35,775 nucleotides of DNA from positions 1-35,775 of the forward strand of contig JAFGFC010000117.1 of assembly GCA_016931325.1 (NCBI GenBank). Direction: 5' to 3'. Positions within the stretch are counted from its first letter, which is position 1, and the number at the start of each line of letters is the position of its first letter. Below, piece after piece: positions 9,372 through 17,511 of the stretch. The position numbers and the translations under genes are program-made. The DNA is from Spirochaetota bacterium (GTDB lineage: Bacteria > Spirochaetota > JAHITG01 > JAFGFC01). A model generated the notes under the pieces. It was not told the DNA's origin and made no database searches. It saw only the letters and a program-made list of their open reading frames with translations.

Positions 9372-10048
9372 ATCATTTTACCTATCAGGATCCAGTTCGT
9401 CAGTTTGCGGAAAAAATCAAAAAAGAAGTAAAAAATAAAAGAGAATCGACCGCTGATAAAAAGTATAATAAAAAGGACAACGATATAGGTCCTGGCCTTG
9501 TTCAGATAGAATTTCCATCGTATGGGAAGGAGCAGGTTCAGGATCCATGAGCCATCCAGGGGAGGGATGGGGATCAGGTTAAAAGCGGCAATGACCAGGT
9601 TCACAAAGATAAACCATACTCCGAAATATTTGATAAAGTTTATAAAGATCATGGAGTTGGCGATAAATGTGATCTTCAGGCCTAGACGGATGATAATGGC
9701 CATGACCAGAACATAGAGAAGATTGATCCCCGGGCCGGCCAGGGCCACTTTGAAACTGTCTTTATCAGGGTGCTTGAAATGAATGGGATTGATGGGGACA
9801 GGCTTGAATATGACAAGAGGAACAAATTTCAGATTCGTAAAAATATTAGCCAGAATAATGATAGCCGGCAAAAGGATGGTGCCGAACGGATCAATATGTT
9901 TAAGGGGATTGATCGTCAAGCGCCCGGCTTCTTTGGCGGTAGGATCCCCGAGACGGAACGCCGCATAGCCGTGGGCCAGTTCATGGGAAATAGCGGAAAT
10001 AAAAAAGATAATAAACCAGATCAAAAGAAAGATGATATCTGTTAAAAT
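9368..10048 (-). CDS. Site-2 protease family (M50) intramembrane metalloprotease, probable ATT start
   Basis: HELAHGYAAFRLGDPTAKEAGRLTINPLKHIDPFGTILLP; HExxH motif. Start extended from ORF-track TTG (10024) to ATT at 10046-10048, 6 nt downstream of AGGAGG (10055-10060). Confidence 0.85.
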   Translation of the reverse strand: MLTDIIFLLIWFIIFFISAISHELAHGYAAFRLGDPTAKEAGRLTINPLKHIDPFGTILLPAIIILANIFTNLKFVPLVIFKPVPINPIHFKHPDKDSFKVALAGPGINLLYVLVMAIIIRLGLKITFIANSMIFINFIKYFGVWFIFVNLVIAAFNLIPIPPLDGSWILNLLLPIRWKFYLNKARTYIVVLFIILFISGRFSFIFYFFFDFFRKLTNWILIGKMI

Positions 10049-10051
10049 AAC

Positions 10052-10447
10052 TTACCTCCTCTGAAGTTTTTCCTCTGTTTCAGGATGATTCCTTAAATAT
10101 TCTTCCAGTTCCTTATAATGGGCATCACTGTACCGGCTCATTTCAGCTTCGGTCAGGCCGTATTGACCGTAGAGCTCTTTTATCTTATTGTTCAGCTCTT
10201 CAATAACCTTTTTCGCATCTTCTTCAGAGGCAGAACCTAGCTGTTCACCATATTGCATGGTTAATTCATTGACCTTTATGCTGATAGTAAAAAATATTTC
10301 CGGATTTAATCGGTCTTCCATGGAGACTACCTGCTTGAAATCCTTGCCCTCCCCGGAAATATTCTTGTCCAGACGTATCTTCTTTTCCTTTTTGCCGCAG
10401 GTGGTGACAGATAGGATAACGATTAATAAAATAACGAATATTCTCAT
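10052..10447 (-). CDS. Small predicted lipoprotein, unknown function
   Basis: Internal start MRIFVILLIVILSVTTCGKKEKK gives a signal peptide with lipobox-like SVTTC; upstream ORF portion overlaps an intergenic inverted repeat. Confidence 0.6.
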   Translation of the reverse strand: MRIFVILLIVILSVTTCGKKEKKIRLDKNISGEGKDFKQVVSMEDRLNPEIFFTISIKVNELTMQYGEQLGSASEEDAKKVIEELNNKIKELYGQYGLTEAEMSRYSDAHYKELEEYLRNHPETEEKLQRR

Positions 10448-10522
10448 ATTCAATTGATTTAAAAAATTATTCAAATTAAGGTTCATAGTCAAGAAGATTC
10501 GGATAGTTGGATTTTCATTATC

Positions 10523-10574
10523 AGGCGAGGATACTGTAAATTTTTTGAATCCGAAAAATTCAGTATCCGCGCCT
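10523..10574. repeat. Inverted repeat in divergent lipoprotein/apbE intergenic region
   Basis: AGGCGAGGATACTG ... CAGTATCCGCGCCT: 14-bp arms with one mismatch, plus inner ATTTTT/AAAAAT pairing. Confidence 0.9.
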
Positions 10575-10633
10575 TTAAACAAGGAAAATTCAGGTGTCCT
10601 CATGAAGGAGGCGAAGGGAGATACGGAATTTCT

Positions 10634-10661
10634 TTGACATGAAAATTAAATCTGTTATGTT
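10634..10661 (+). promoter_or_regulatory. Putative leaderless promoter of apbE
   Basis: TTGACA-N16-TATGTT then 6 nt to ATG (10668); no SD. Confidence 0.6.
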
Positions 10662-10667
10662 CCTATC

Positions 10668-11690
10668 ATGAGATCAAATGTCGTACGATCTATGGTCCTT
10701 ATGCTCGTTACACTCTTCATGAATTGTGCCGGACCCTCTTCATCCCATCTTTTTCAGAGAACCTTTTTTAAATTTGATACCGTGGTGACGATCAAAATAA
10801 CAGATAGATCTGTTGATGAAAAAAGTTTTCATGCCCTTATGAAAGAGGTTAAAAAGATACTGGATCATTATGATGAGATCTTTAATATGTATAATAAAAA
10901 AAGCAGCCTGTTCCGGATAACAAAATTCAAAGCCGGTCAGCAATACCCTCTGAACAGTGATATCTACCAGTTACTGAAAGAAGTAAAACGGTTCTACAAG
11001 CTGACAGAAGGATATTTTGATCCGACCATCGGCTCAGTGACACAGCTGTATGATTTCACCGGGGAAAGGAAGATGCCCTCCGGGGAAGATTTAAAGAAAG
11101 CCCTTGAAAAGGTGGGCATGGAGCATGTTGTTCTAATAGAGCCTCATTATGTCATTTTAAACAGAGCCCCTGTGCGGTTTGATCTGGGGGGGGCCGCCAA
11201 AGGGTACATTATCGATAAAATAGCCCGTTTCTTAAAAAATACGGAAATCAATGATTTTCTTATTAATATCGGCGGGGATATTTTTGTTTCAGGGGATAAT
11301 CCTTATGGGAAAAAATGGAAGATCGGCCTGCAGGACCCGAGGAACAAAAGCCAAATAATCACCCAGTTCGATCTCACCGATTCTTCTGTTGTCTCCTCAG
11401 GAGATTATGAAAGATTTTTTATCTATAAAGGAAAGCGTTACCATCATATCATCGACCCCTTTACCGGATATCCGATAGACAATAATATTATCAGCGTTAC
11501 GGTCGTAGCCGGGAACGCCCTCCTGGCTGATATCCTTTCGACCTCGGTTTTTTTACTGGGGAGAGAGAAAGGCATAGCCCTGTTAAAAAAGTTCAAGACA
11601 AAGTATGTCTTGATCGAAGAGACAGCGGATAAGGGTATGGAATTTTATTCTAATTTCCTTAAAATAAAAAAGGACAAAGGATTTTATTAA
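10668..11690 (+). CDS. apbE: FAD:protein FMN transferase (ApbE family) lipoprotein
   Basis: DLGGAAKGYIIDKIA, NIGGDIFVSG, HHIIDPFTGYP motifs; lipobox-like LFMNC. Confidence 0.93.
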   Translation: MRSNVVRSMVLMLVTLFMNCAGPSSSHLFQRTFFKFDTVVTIKITDRSVDEKSFHALMKEVKKILDHYDEIFNMYNKKSSLFRITKFKAGQQYPLNSDIYQLLKEVKRFYKLTEGYFDPTIGSVTQLYDFTGERKMPSGEDLKKALEKVGMEHVVLIEPHYVILNRAPVRFDLGGAAKGYIIDKIARFLKNTEINDFLINIGGDIFVSGDNPYGKKWKIGLQDPRNKSQIITQFDLTDSSVVSSGDYERFFIYKGKRYHHIIDPFTGYPIDNNIISVTVVAGNALLADILSTSVFLLGREKGIALLKKFKTKYVLIEETADKGMEFYSNFLKIKKDKGFY

Positions 11691-11718
11691 AAACGAAAAA
11701 ACATGTTCTCTTTGCTGT

Positions 11719-11964
11719 CTATCTGAATGTAACGATCGTAACGCCGCTTCCGCCTTCATAATACGGCGCCTGTTCAAAGCCTTCAACAAAAGGCTGTCTG
11801 GAAAGATAAGCCGCCACCATCTCTTTTAACTTTCCGCCGCCTTTGCCGTGAACGATCTTTATTTTTTTTATTCCTTTTAAATACAGGATATCCAGCTCTT
11901 TCATCAACTTGAGCTCGGCCTCATCCCATCTCAGACGCCTCAAATAGATAACATCCTTTTTCAT
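11719..11964 (-). CDS. Smr-domain protein
   Basis: KIVHGKGGGKLKEMVAAYL...FEQAPYYEGGSGVTIVTF, typical of the MutS2/Smr C-terminal domain. Confidence 0.88.
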   Translation of the reverse strand: MKKDVIYLRRLRWDEAELKLMKELDILYLKGIKKIKIVHGKGGGKLKEMVAAYLSRQPFVEGFEQAPYYEGGSGVTIVTFR

Positions 11965-12440
11965 TGCTCCTTTTCTGATCCATCGGATTCTGTCCCCAAT
12001 TTCTGTTTCACGATCTCGTTCACCATTTTTCCGTCCGCTTTCCCTTTAACCTGAGGCATTATTTTGCCCATCACCTTTCCCATATCTTTCATGGATTCCG
12101 CTTTTGTTTCCTCAATCACCTGATCCACGATCCTGGCCACCTCTTCTTTGCTCATCTGCTCGGGCATGTACTGCATAAGTATCTTTAATTCAGCCTCTTC
12201 TTCTTTGACCCTGTCCTCTTTACCTACTTTTTTGAATTCCTCAATGGATTCTTTGCGCCTATTAACAGCCCGCTGGATCACTTCCATGATCTGCTCTTCT
12301 TCGAGCTCTTCTCTTTCATTTTTGACCTCTTCGTTGGTGAGCTCGGTCTTGAGCATTTTCAATGCTCTTAAAGAATCCTCGTCTTTTTCTTTCATGGCTT
12401 TGTGTATCTTTTCATCCAGCTCTTTCTTCCAATTTTTCAT
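11961..12440 (-). CDS. GatB/YqeY domain protein
   Basis: KKELDEKIHKAMKEKDEDSLRALKMLKTELTNEEV...YMPEQMSKEEV...DMGKVMGKIMPQVKGKADG; SD GGGAGGTAAATC-ATG. Confidence 0.93.
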   Translation of the reverse strand: MKNWKKELDEKIHKAMKEKDEDSLRALKMLKTELTNEEVKNEREELEEEQIMEVIQRAVNRRKESIEEFKKVGKEDRVKEEEAELKILMQYMPEQMSKEEVARIVDQVIEETKAESMKDMGKVMGKIMPQVKGKADGKMVNEIVKQKLGTESDGSEKEQ

Positions 12441-12461
12441 GATTTACCTCCCTTTAACCTA

Positions 12462-12487
12462 TTTCCCGAGCCTGAAGGCCCGGCTAC
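12462..12487. repeat. Imperfect palindrome, REP-like (same family as 7547-7572)
   Basis: Minus strand GTAGCCGGGCCTTCAGGCTCGGGAAA versus TTAGCCAAGCCTTCAGGCTTGGCTAA. Confidence 0.75.
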
Positions 12488-12492
12488 AAAAA

Positions 12493-12831
12493 TCAACCGG
12501 GGGGCCATTGCATGTTTCGGCCGCCCAGAAGATGAAAATGGATGTGAAAAACAGCCTGACCGGCTGCGGCATTGCAGTTAGCCACAACACGATAACCTTC
12601 CTGAGCGATCTTGTATTCTTTTGCCAGTTTGGTGATAACCGCCATAAGCCTTGATGTAATTGAAAAATCCTTTATATCATTCAAAGTGGGAATATGTTCT
12701 TTGGGGATAACCAGTACATGTACGGGGGCCTGAGCATTGATATCCTTAAAGGCCAGAACCTGCTCATCTTCATAAACAATGTCGGCCTTTATCTGTTTTT
12801 CGGCGATCTTGCAGAAAATACAATCACCCAT
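12493..12831 (-). CDS. HIT family (HINT-like) protein
   Basis: CIFCKIAEKQI...HVLVIPKEH...GQAVFHIHFHLLGGR; HxHxH signature. Confidence 0.95.
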   Translation of the reverse strand: MGDCIFCKIAEKQIKADIVYEDEQVLAFKDINAQAPVHVLVIPKEHIPTLNDIKDFSITSRLMAVITKLAKEYKIAQEGYRVVANCNAAAGQAVFHIHFHLLGGRNMQWPPG

Positions 12832-12835
12832 GTTC

Positions 12836-14104
12836 TTATCCTCCTTGCAGTTTATTCATCAATTCAACAGGGTTATGCCAATCCGTTATTTTGATCTTTT
12901 CCTGAGTGCTGCTTTTCATATTCCTGATGGTCAGGGATTTTTCTTTTAATTCATCCTCACCCAGAATAACGGCATAATCCGCCTTCAGATTGTTAGCTTC
13001 ATTCAACTGGGCTTTGAGACTCCTTCTGCTGAAACCGGACAGGGTCTTGATATCTTTTTGCCTTAAAAACATGACCAGGTCTAAAAAGACAGGGTCGGGT
13101 ATATTTTCCATCAGGGTGACATAAACGGTTAATTCATTGTTTATATCTTTTAATTGACCTGATTCCTCCAGGACCAGAAGAAGCCGTTCAACTCCCGCGG
13201 CCGCTCCTACAGCGGGAGTGCTTTTCCCGCCCATCTGTTCCACCAGATAATCGTACCGGCCTCCCCCCAGAATGGCATTCTGAGATCCCAGTGATCCGGA
13301 TGTGATCTCAAAGACCGTCTTTGTATAATAATCAAAACCCCTTACCAGTTTGGGGTCGATCTTATATGTTACATCAAGGGCATCAAGATGTTTCTTCAGG
13401 TTTTCAAAATGACCATGGCAATCATCTTTGAGAAAGTCAATGATAACAGGTGCTTTTTCATAAACTTTCCGGCAGTCGGGAACCTTGCAATCAAAAACCC
13501 TCAGGGGATTTTTTTCACTCCTGATCTTGCAGTCTTCGCACAGGTGCTGTTTTTTTGAATGGAGGAATTTTTTCAAGGCGATAAGATAATCTTTATTACA
13601 GGTACGGCATCCCACACTGTTAATGACAACATCCAGTTCATTCAAACCCATTTTCTGAAAAAGCTCTAAATTCATCTTGATCACCTCGGCATCCAGAAGG
13701 GGAGAATCGCTCCCTATCGCCTCTGTCCCGAACTGGGTAAATTGCCTGTACCGGCCTTTTTGAGGGCGTTCTGCCCTGAACATGGGACCGAAATAAAAGA
13801 TCTTTTTTACCCCGGGTAAAAACGCCAGATTATTCTCAATGTAAGCCCGGATAATGCTGGCTGTTCCTTCCGGCCTCAGACAGATTTCACGTCCTTTTCT
13901 GTCCTGAAAGACAAACATTTCCTTCTGTACAATATCAGTAAAATCACCAATACTTCGTTTGAATAATTCACTGTATTCTATAATGGGTGTGACCATTTCC
14001 TGATAACCGTAACAGGTATACCGCTGTCTTACCAGACGGAATAATTGGTGCCATTTTTCACTTTCCGGGAACAGAATATCTTTTGTGCCTTTTACGACCG
14101 GGAT
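12836..14104 (-). CDS. hisS: Histidyl-tRNA synthetase, probable ATC start
   Basis: Class II aaRS: PVVKGTKDILFPESEKWHQLFRLVRQRYTCYGYQEMVTPIIEYSELFKRS..., PEGTASIIRAYIE, RYRQFTQFGTEAIG, LVRGFDYYTKTVFEI. ORF-track start (13996) omits the conserved KGTKDIL region; the in-frame extension has only ATC as a plausible start. Confidence 0.9.
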   Translation of the reverse strand: MPVVKGTKDILFPESEKWHQLFRLVRQRYTCYGYQEMVTPIIEYSELFKRSIGDFTDIVQKEMFVFQDRKGREICLRPEGTASIIRAYIENNLAFLPGVKKIFYFGPMFRAERPQKGRYRQFTQFGTEAIGSDSPLLDAEVIKMNLELFQKMGLNELDVVINSVGCRTCNKDYLIALKKFLHSKKQHLCEDCKIRSEKNPLRVFDCKVPDCRKVYEKAPVIIDFLKDDCHGHFENLKKHLDALDVTYKIDPKLVRGFDYYTKTVFEITSGSLGSQNAILGGGRYDYLVEQMGGKSTPAVGAAAGVERLLLVLEESGQLKDINNELTVYVTLMENIPDPVFLDLVMFLRQKDIKTLSGFSRRSLKAQLNEANNLKADYAVILGEDELKEKSLTIRNMKSSTQEKIKITDWHNPVELMNKLQGG

Positions 14105-14229
14105 ATCACATCACCTCTTTTAATGTCAAGTACCTTGCGCTACGTTATGAAAAGATGAAAACGTATATCAAAGATATCTTGACAAAAAGTATAAAATCTA
14201 AAAATTTTGTCAATAAAATTCCTGAGAGA

Positions 14230-14389
14230 AACCACAGATAAACACTGATTCATTTTTTAATATTAGTTTTAGGTAATTCGATATTTTCATTTTAATATTT
14301 CCTATAATACCATTTAATAATCAAATTGAAGATATAACCATATAATTTGAAATTTTATTATCTGCGTGTATCTGTGTTAATCCGTGGTT
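14230..14389. repeat. 160-bp element with imperfect 20-bp terminal inverted repeats (MITE-like)
   Basis: Left AACCACAGATAAACACTGAT; reverse complement of right AACCACGGATTAACACAGAT (17/20 identical), AT-rich core. Confidence 0.8.
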
Positions 14390-14411
14390 ACTTTTTCTTT
14401 CTTTTTGCGTA

Positions 14412-14439
14412 TTGACTTTTTGAAATAAGTGATTATAAT
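14412..14439 (+). promoter_or_regulatory. sigma70-type promoter upstream of trxA
   Basis: TTGACT-N16-TATAAT. Confidence 0.7.
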
Positions 14440-14576
14440 ATAGGGGATGTAAGGTCCGCAGAATGGTTTTTCTTTGTTTATCGTTCTTCGTTTTTGGTTT
14501 TAGCTATGAACGATGAACGCTGGGCAACGGAATTGGAACATTTCTGCGGTCAATATTAATTCAGGAGGATGTAAAA

Positions 14577-14891
14577 ATGATCGAAGGTACAGATGCCAAT
14601 TTCGAAAAGGAAGTTTTAAAATCCGATTTGCTGGTTCTTGTTGATTTCTGGGCTGACTGGTGTATGCCCTGCAAGATGATCGCTCCGACTCTGGAAGAGA
14701 TCGCCAAAGAACATGAGGGAAAATTAAAAGTCGTTAAGATGAACGTTGATGAGAATATGCAGACACCGCAATCTCTGGGAATAACCGGTATCCCGACACT
14801 TTTGTTATACAAAAATGGTGAGGTCGTGGAACGGATCGTCGGCGCGGTCCCCAAGTCTCATGTTGATCAGATCCTGAAGAATTATGTTTAA
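14577..14891 (+). CDS. trxA: Thioredoxin with WCMPC active site
   Basis: [24 protein letters not shown]...[23 protein letters not shown]. Confidence 0.95.
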   Translation: MIEGTDANFEKEVLKSDLLVLVDFWADWCMPCKMIAPTLEEIAKEHEGKLKVVKMNVDENMQTPQSLGITGIPTLLLYKNGEVVERIVGAVPKSHVDQILKNYV

Positions 14892-14900
14892 GGAAAGATA

Positions 14901-15434
14901 ATGAGAATAAAAACAATATTGTTCTGCCTGCTGTTTTTTACCCTTTCCTTTAATTTCCTGCATGGGAAGGTGAAAAAAAGAAAAGCGCCTGATTTCAGTC
15001 TTTATGATCTGGATAAAAAGGTTCACAGGTTGTCGCAAAAAGAGTACAAGGGCAAGATCATGATCTTGAATTTTTTTGCCACATGGTGTCCGCCATGCCG
15101 TATGGAGATCCCGGACTTTGTTGAATTCTATAAAAAGAACGAGTCCAGGGATGTGAGACTTGTAGGCATATGTCTGGATGCCGATAACACCGCCAGGATA
15201 AAAAAATTTGTAAAAAACTATGAGATCAATTACCCTGTTCTGGTCGGTACCAGGAAAGTCGTTGAGGATTATGACGGAGTGAATGCCATTCCCACAACCT
15301 TTATTATTGATGACAAAGGGATGATCGTTGATAAAATCGTGGGATTTACCAGGAAGGAACTGTTACAGGCCAAGATCGATGATATGATCAAGATCAAAGA
15401 ATCCCAAGATGGTAAAAAAAAGAAAAAAGAGTGA
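14901..15434 (+). CDS. TlpA/ResA-like thiol-disulfide oxidoreductase
   Basis: Signal peptide; APDFSLYDLDKKVHRLS...FFATWCPPCRMEIPDF. Confidence 0.92.
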   Translation: MRIKTILFCLLFFTLSFNFLHGKVKKRKAPDFSLYDLDKKVHRLSQKEYKGKIMILNFFATWCPPCRMEIPDFVEFYKKNESRDVRLVGICLDADNTARIKKFVKNYEINYPVLVGTRKVVEDYDGVNAIPTTFIIDDKGMIVDKIVGFTRKELLQAKIDDMIKIKESQDGKKKKKE

Positions 15435-15436
15435 AT

Positions 15437-16489
15437 ATGAGATACCCTGGCGTTATTGAAAGTTACAAGGAGTATCTGCCTGTAACAGATAAAACTCCCA
15501 TTATCTCACTGAACGAAGGAAATACCCCCCTTATCGAGCTGAGAACCATTCCCCGCAAACTCGGGATCGACCTGAAAATTTATATTAAACACGAAGGTCT
15601 TAATCCCACAGCGTCCTTTAAGGACAGAGGTATGACCGTAGCCATTTCCAAGGCTGTTGAAGAAGGATCCAAAGCCGTCATGTGCGCTTCTACCGGGAAC
15701 ACATCAGCTTCAGCGGCCGCTTATGCAGCGCGGGCGGGCCTGAAGGCTATCGTTATCATTCCCAAAAACGCTATCGCCCTTGGGAAACTCGTCCAGGCGT
15801 TGATACATAATGCCATGGTGTTTGCCTTAAAAGGCAATTTTGATGATGCGCTTGAGATCGTGCAGAAAATAACCTCCGAGTATCCTGTTACACTTGTCAA
15901 TTCCATTAATCCTTACAGGCTGGAAGGTCAAAAGACCGCTGCGTTTGAGATCTGCGATTCACTGGGTTCGGCCCCGGATTATCATTGTATCCCGGTTGGG
16001 AATGCCGGAAATATCACTTCGTACTGGATGGGGTATACTCAATATTATGAAAAAAAGAAAATAAATAAAAAACCCCGAATGATGGGTTTTCAGGCCAAAG
16101 GGGCCGCCCCGATCGTTCATGACAGAGTGATCAAAGATCCCCAGACCGTGGCCACGGCTATAAAAATCGGGAATCCGGCCCGATGGAAGGATGCCGTAAA
16201 GGCTTTAAAAGAGTCCGGAGGATATATCAATATCGTGTCTGACGAGGAGATATTGAATACCTATACTCTTTTGGCACGTGAAGAAGGGATCTTCGTTGAG
16301 CCAGCTTCAGCCACTTCGTTAGCGGGATTGATAAAATATTATCCTGAGGGAATATTTGAAAAGGGAAAAACCGTCGTCTGCACCTGTACCGGTCATGGCC
16401 TGAAGGATCCTGATATGGCCATAAAATCTTCGAAAACACCGATCGTTGTGAAAAAAATTGATGAGATCTTGAAAATCATCGATTTTTAA
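15437..16489 (+). CDS. thrC: Threonine synthase
   Basis: NEGNTPLIEL, NPTASFKDRGMTVA, STGNTSASAAAYAARAGL; PLP fold II. Confidence 0.95.
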   Translation: MRYPGVIESYKEYLPVTDKTPIISLNEGNTPLIELRTIPRKLGIDLKIYIKHEGLNPTASFKDRGMTVAISKAVEEGSKAVMCASTGNTSASAAAYAARAGLKAIVIIPKNAIALGKLVQALIHNAMVFALKGNFDDALEIVQKITSEYPVTLVNSINPYRLEGQKTAAFEICDSLGSAPDYHCIPVGNAGNITSYWMGYTQYYEKKKINKKPRMMGFQAKGAAPIVHDRVIKDPQTVATAIKIGNPARWKDAVKALKESGGYINIVSDEEILNTYTLLAREEGIFVEPASATSLAGLIKYYPEGIFEKGKTVVCTCTGHGLKDPDMAIKSSKTPIVVKKIDEILKIIDF

Positions 16490-16513
16490 GTTGTTTTTTT
16501 CAGGAGGTATTTG

Positions 16514-17509
16514 ATGGCCACAAAAAAAGATATGGAAGAGAAAAAAGAGATTGAGACAAAGTTCTTTGTTCTTATCGGATTAATCGTATTCGTTGCTCTT
16601 TTAGGAGTTTTTATTTTATTTAAAACCCCGACAGCCGTTGCCCCTAAAAAAGAGGAATCTGACGATTTTAAAACTTTTCTGCCCCTCATCAGTAAAAATG
16701 GCATTGCTATTATCAATATTCAGGGAGTGATTCAGTTCGGCCAGAGTTCCTCTTTTTTCGGGATCCATGATTACGGTGCGGATCATATCATATCTAAAAT
16801 AAGGCAGTATACAAAAGAAGACAAGGTAAAGGGGATCGTCTTGAGAATAAACAGTCCCGGCGGGACGATTGGCGCTGTTCAGGAGATATATGAAGCTGTT
16901 CTGGCGTTCAGGAAAAAGGGGAAAAAGGTCGTCACGTCGATGGGTGATATTGCGGCTTCAGGCGGTTACTACATTGCCGCTGCCTCAGACAAGATCGTGG
17001 CTAATCCGGGTACGATCACCGGGAGCATCGGTGTAATTATTATGTCTGCTTCCTTTGAAAAGTTATTTCAGAAGATCGGGATCAGCTATCGTGTTTTTAA
17101 AAGCGGTCGATATAAGGATATCCTTTCTTCCTATCGGGCCATGGCACCGGACGAAAGAGCCATAATTCAATCAGTGGTGGATGATGCTTATAACCAATTC
17201 TATGTGGCTGTTAAAAAAGGACGTAAACTTTCCGCAGCCAAAGTTAGCCAATATGGGGATGGCAGGATCTTTACAGGACGCCAGGGCGAGAAATGGGGTT
17301 TTATCGATCAGTTGGGCACTCTGGAAGATGCCATTCGTCTGGCGGGAAAGATTACAGGTCTGGGCGAAGATCCTTACATTATCAGAGAATATTACAACCC
17401 GTGGCAGAGGATCATCGGCTACATGATACAGAGGAAAACCCTGACAGAGAAGATATTCGAGCTCAAGGATGACAACCCTGTCCCGGTCTATTACCTCTAT
17501 CAACCGTAA
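16514..17509 (+). CDS. sppA: Signal peptide peptidase SppA (S49)
   Basis: LRINSPGGTIGAVQEIYEAV, MGDIAASGGYYIAAASDKIVANPGTITGSIGVI; SD CAGGAGG. Confidence 0.95.
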   Translation: MATKKDMEEKKEIETKFFVLIGLIVFVALLGVFILFKTPTAVAPKKEESDDFKTFLPLISKNGIAIINIQGVIQFGQSSSFFGIHDYGADHIISKIRQYTKEDKVKGIVLRINSPGGTIGAVQEIYEAVLAFRKKGKKVVTSMGDIAASGGYYIAAASDKIVANPGTITGSIGVIIMSASFEKLFQKIGISYRVFKSGRYKDILSSYRAMAPDERAIIQSVVDDAYNQFYVAVKKGRKLSAAKVSQYGDGRIFTGRQGEKWGFIDQLGTLEDAIRLAGKITGLGEDPYIIREYYNPWQRIIGYMIQRKTLTEKIFELKDDNPVPVYYLYQP

Positions 17510-17511
17510 TT

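Noticed and set aside
10448-10603. N-terminal extension of the 183-aa lipoprotein ORF
   Set aside because: Covers an inverted repeat and precedes the signal peptide; Met at 10447 gives a proper lipoprotein signal sequence.
12148-12654. 168-aa Ser-rich plus-strand ORF
   Set aside because: Antisense to yqeY/HIT; Ser richness reflects the reverse complement of Glu/Lys codons.
15405-15440. A-rich run (GGTAAAAAAAAGAAAAAAGAGTGA) at the TlpA/thrC junction as programmed slippage site
   Set aside because: Both frames are complete without slippage; the run simply encodes a Lys-rich tail and overlaps the thrC start region.
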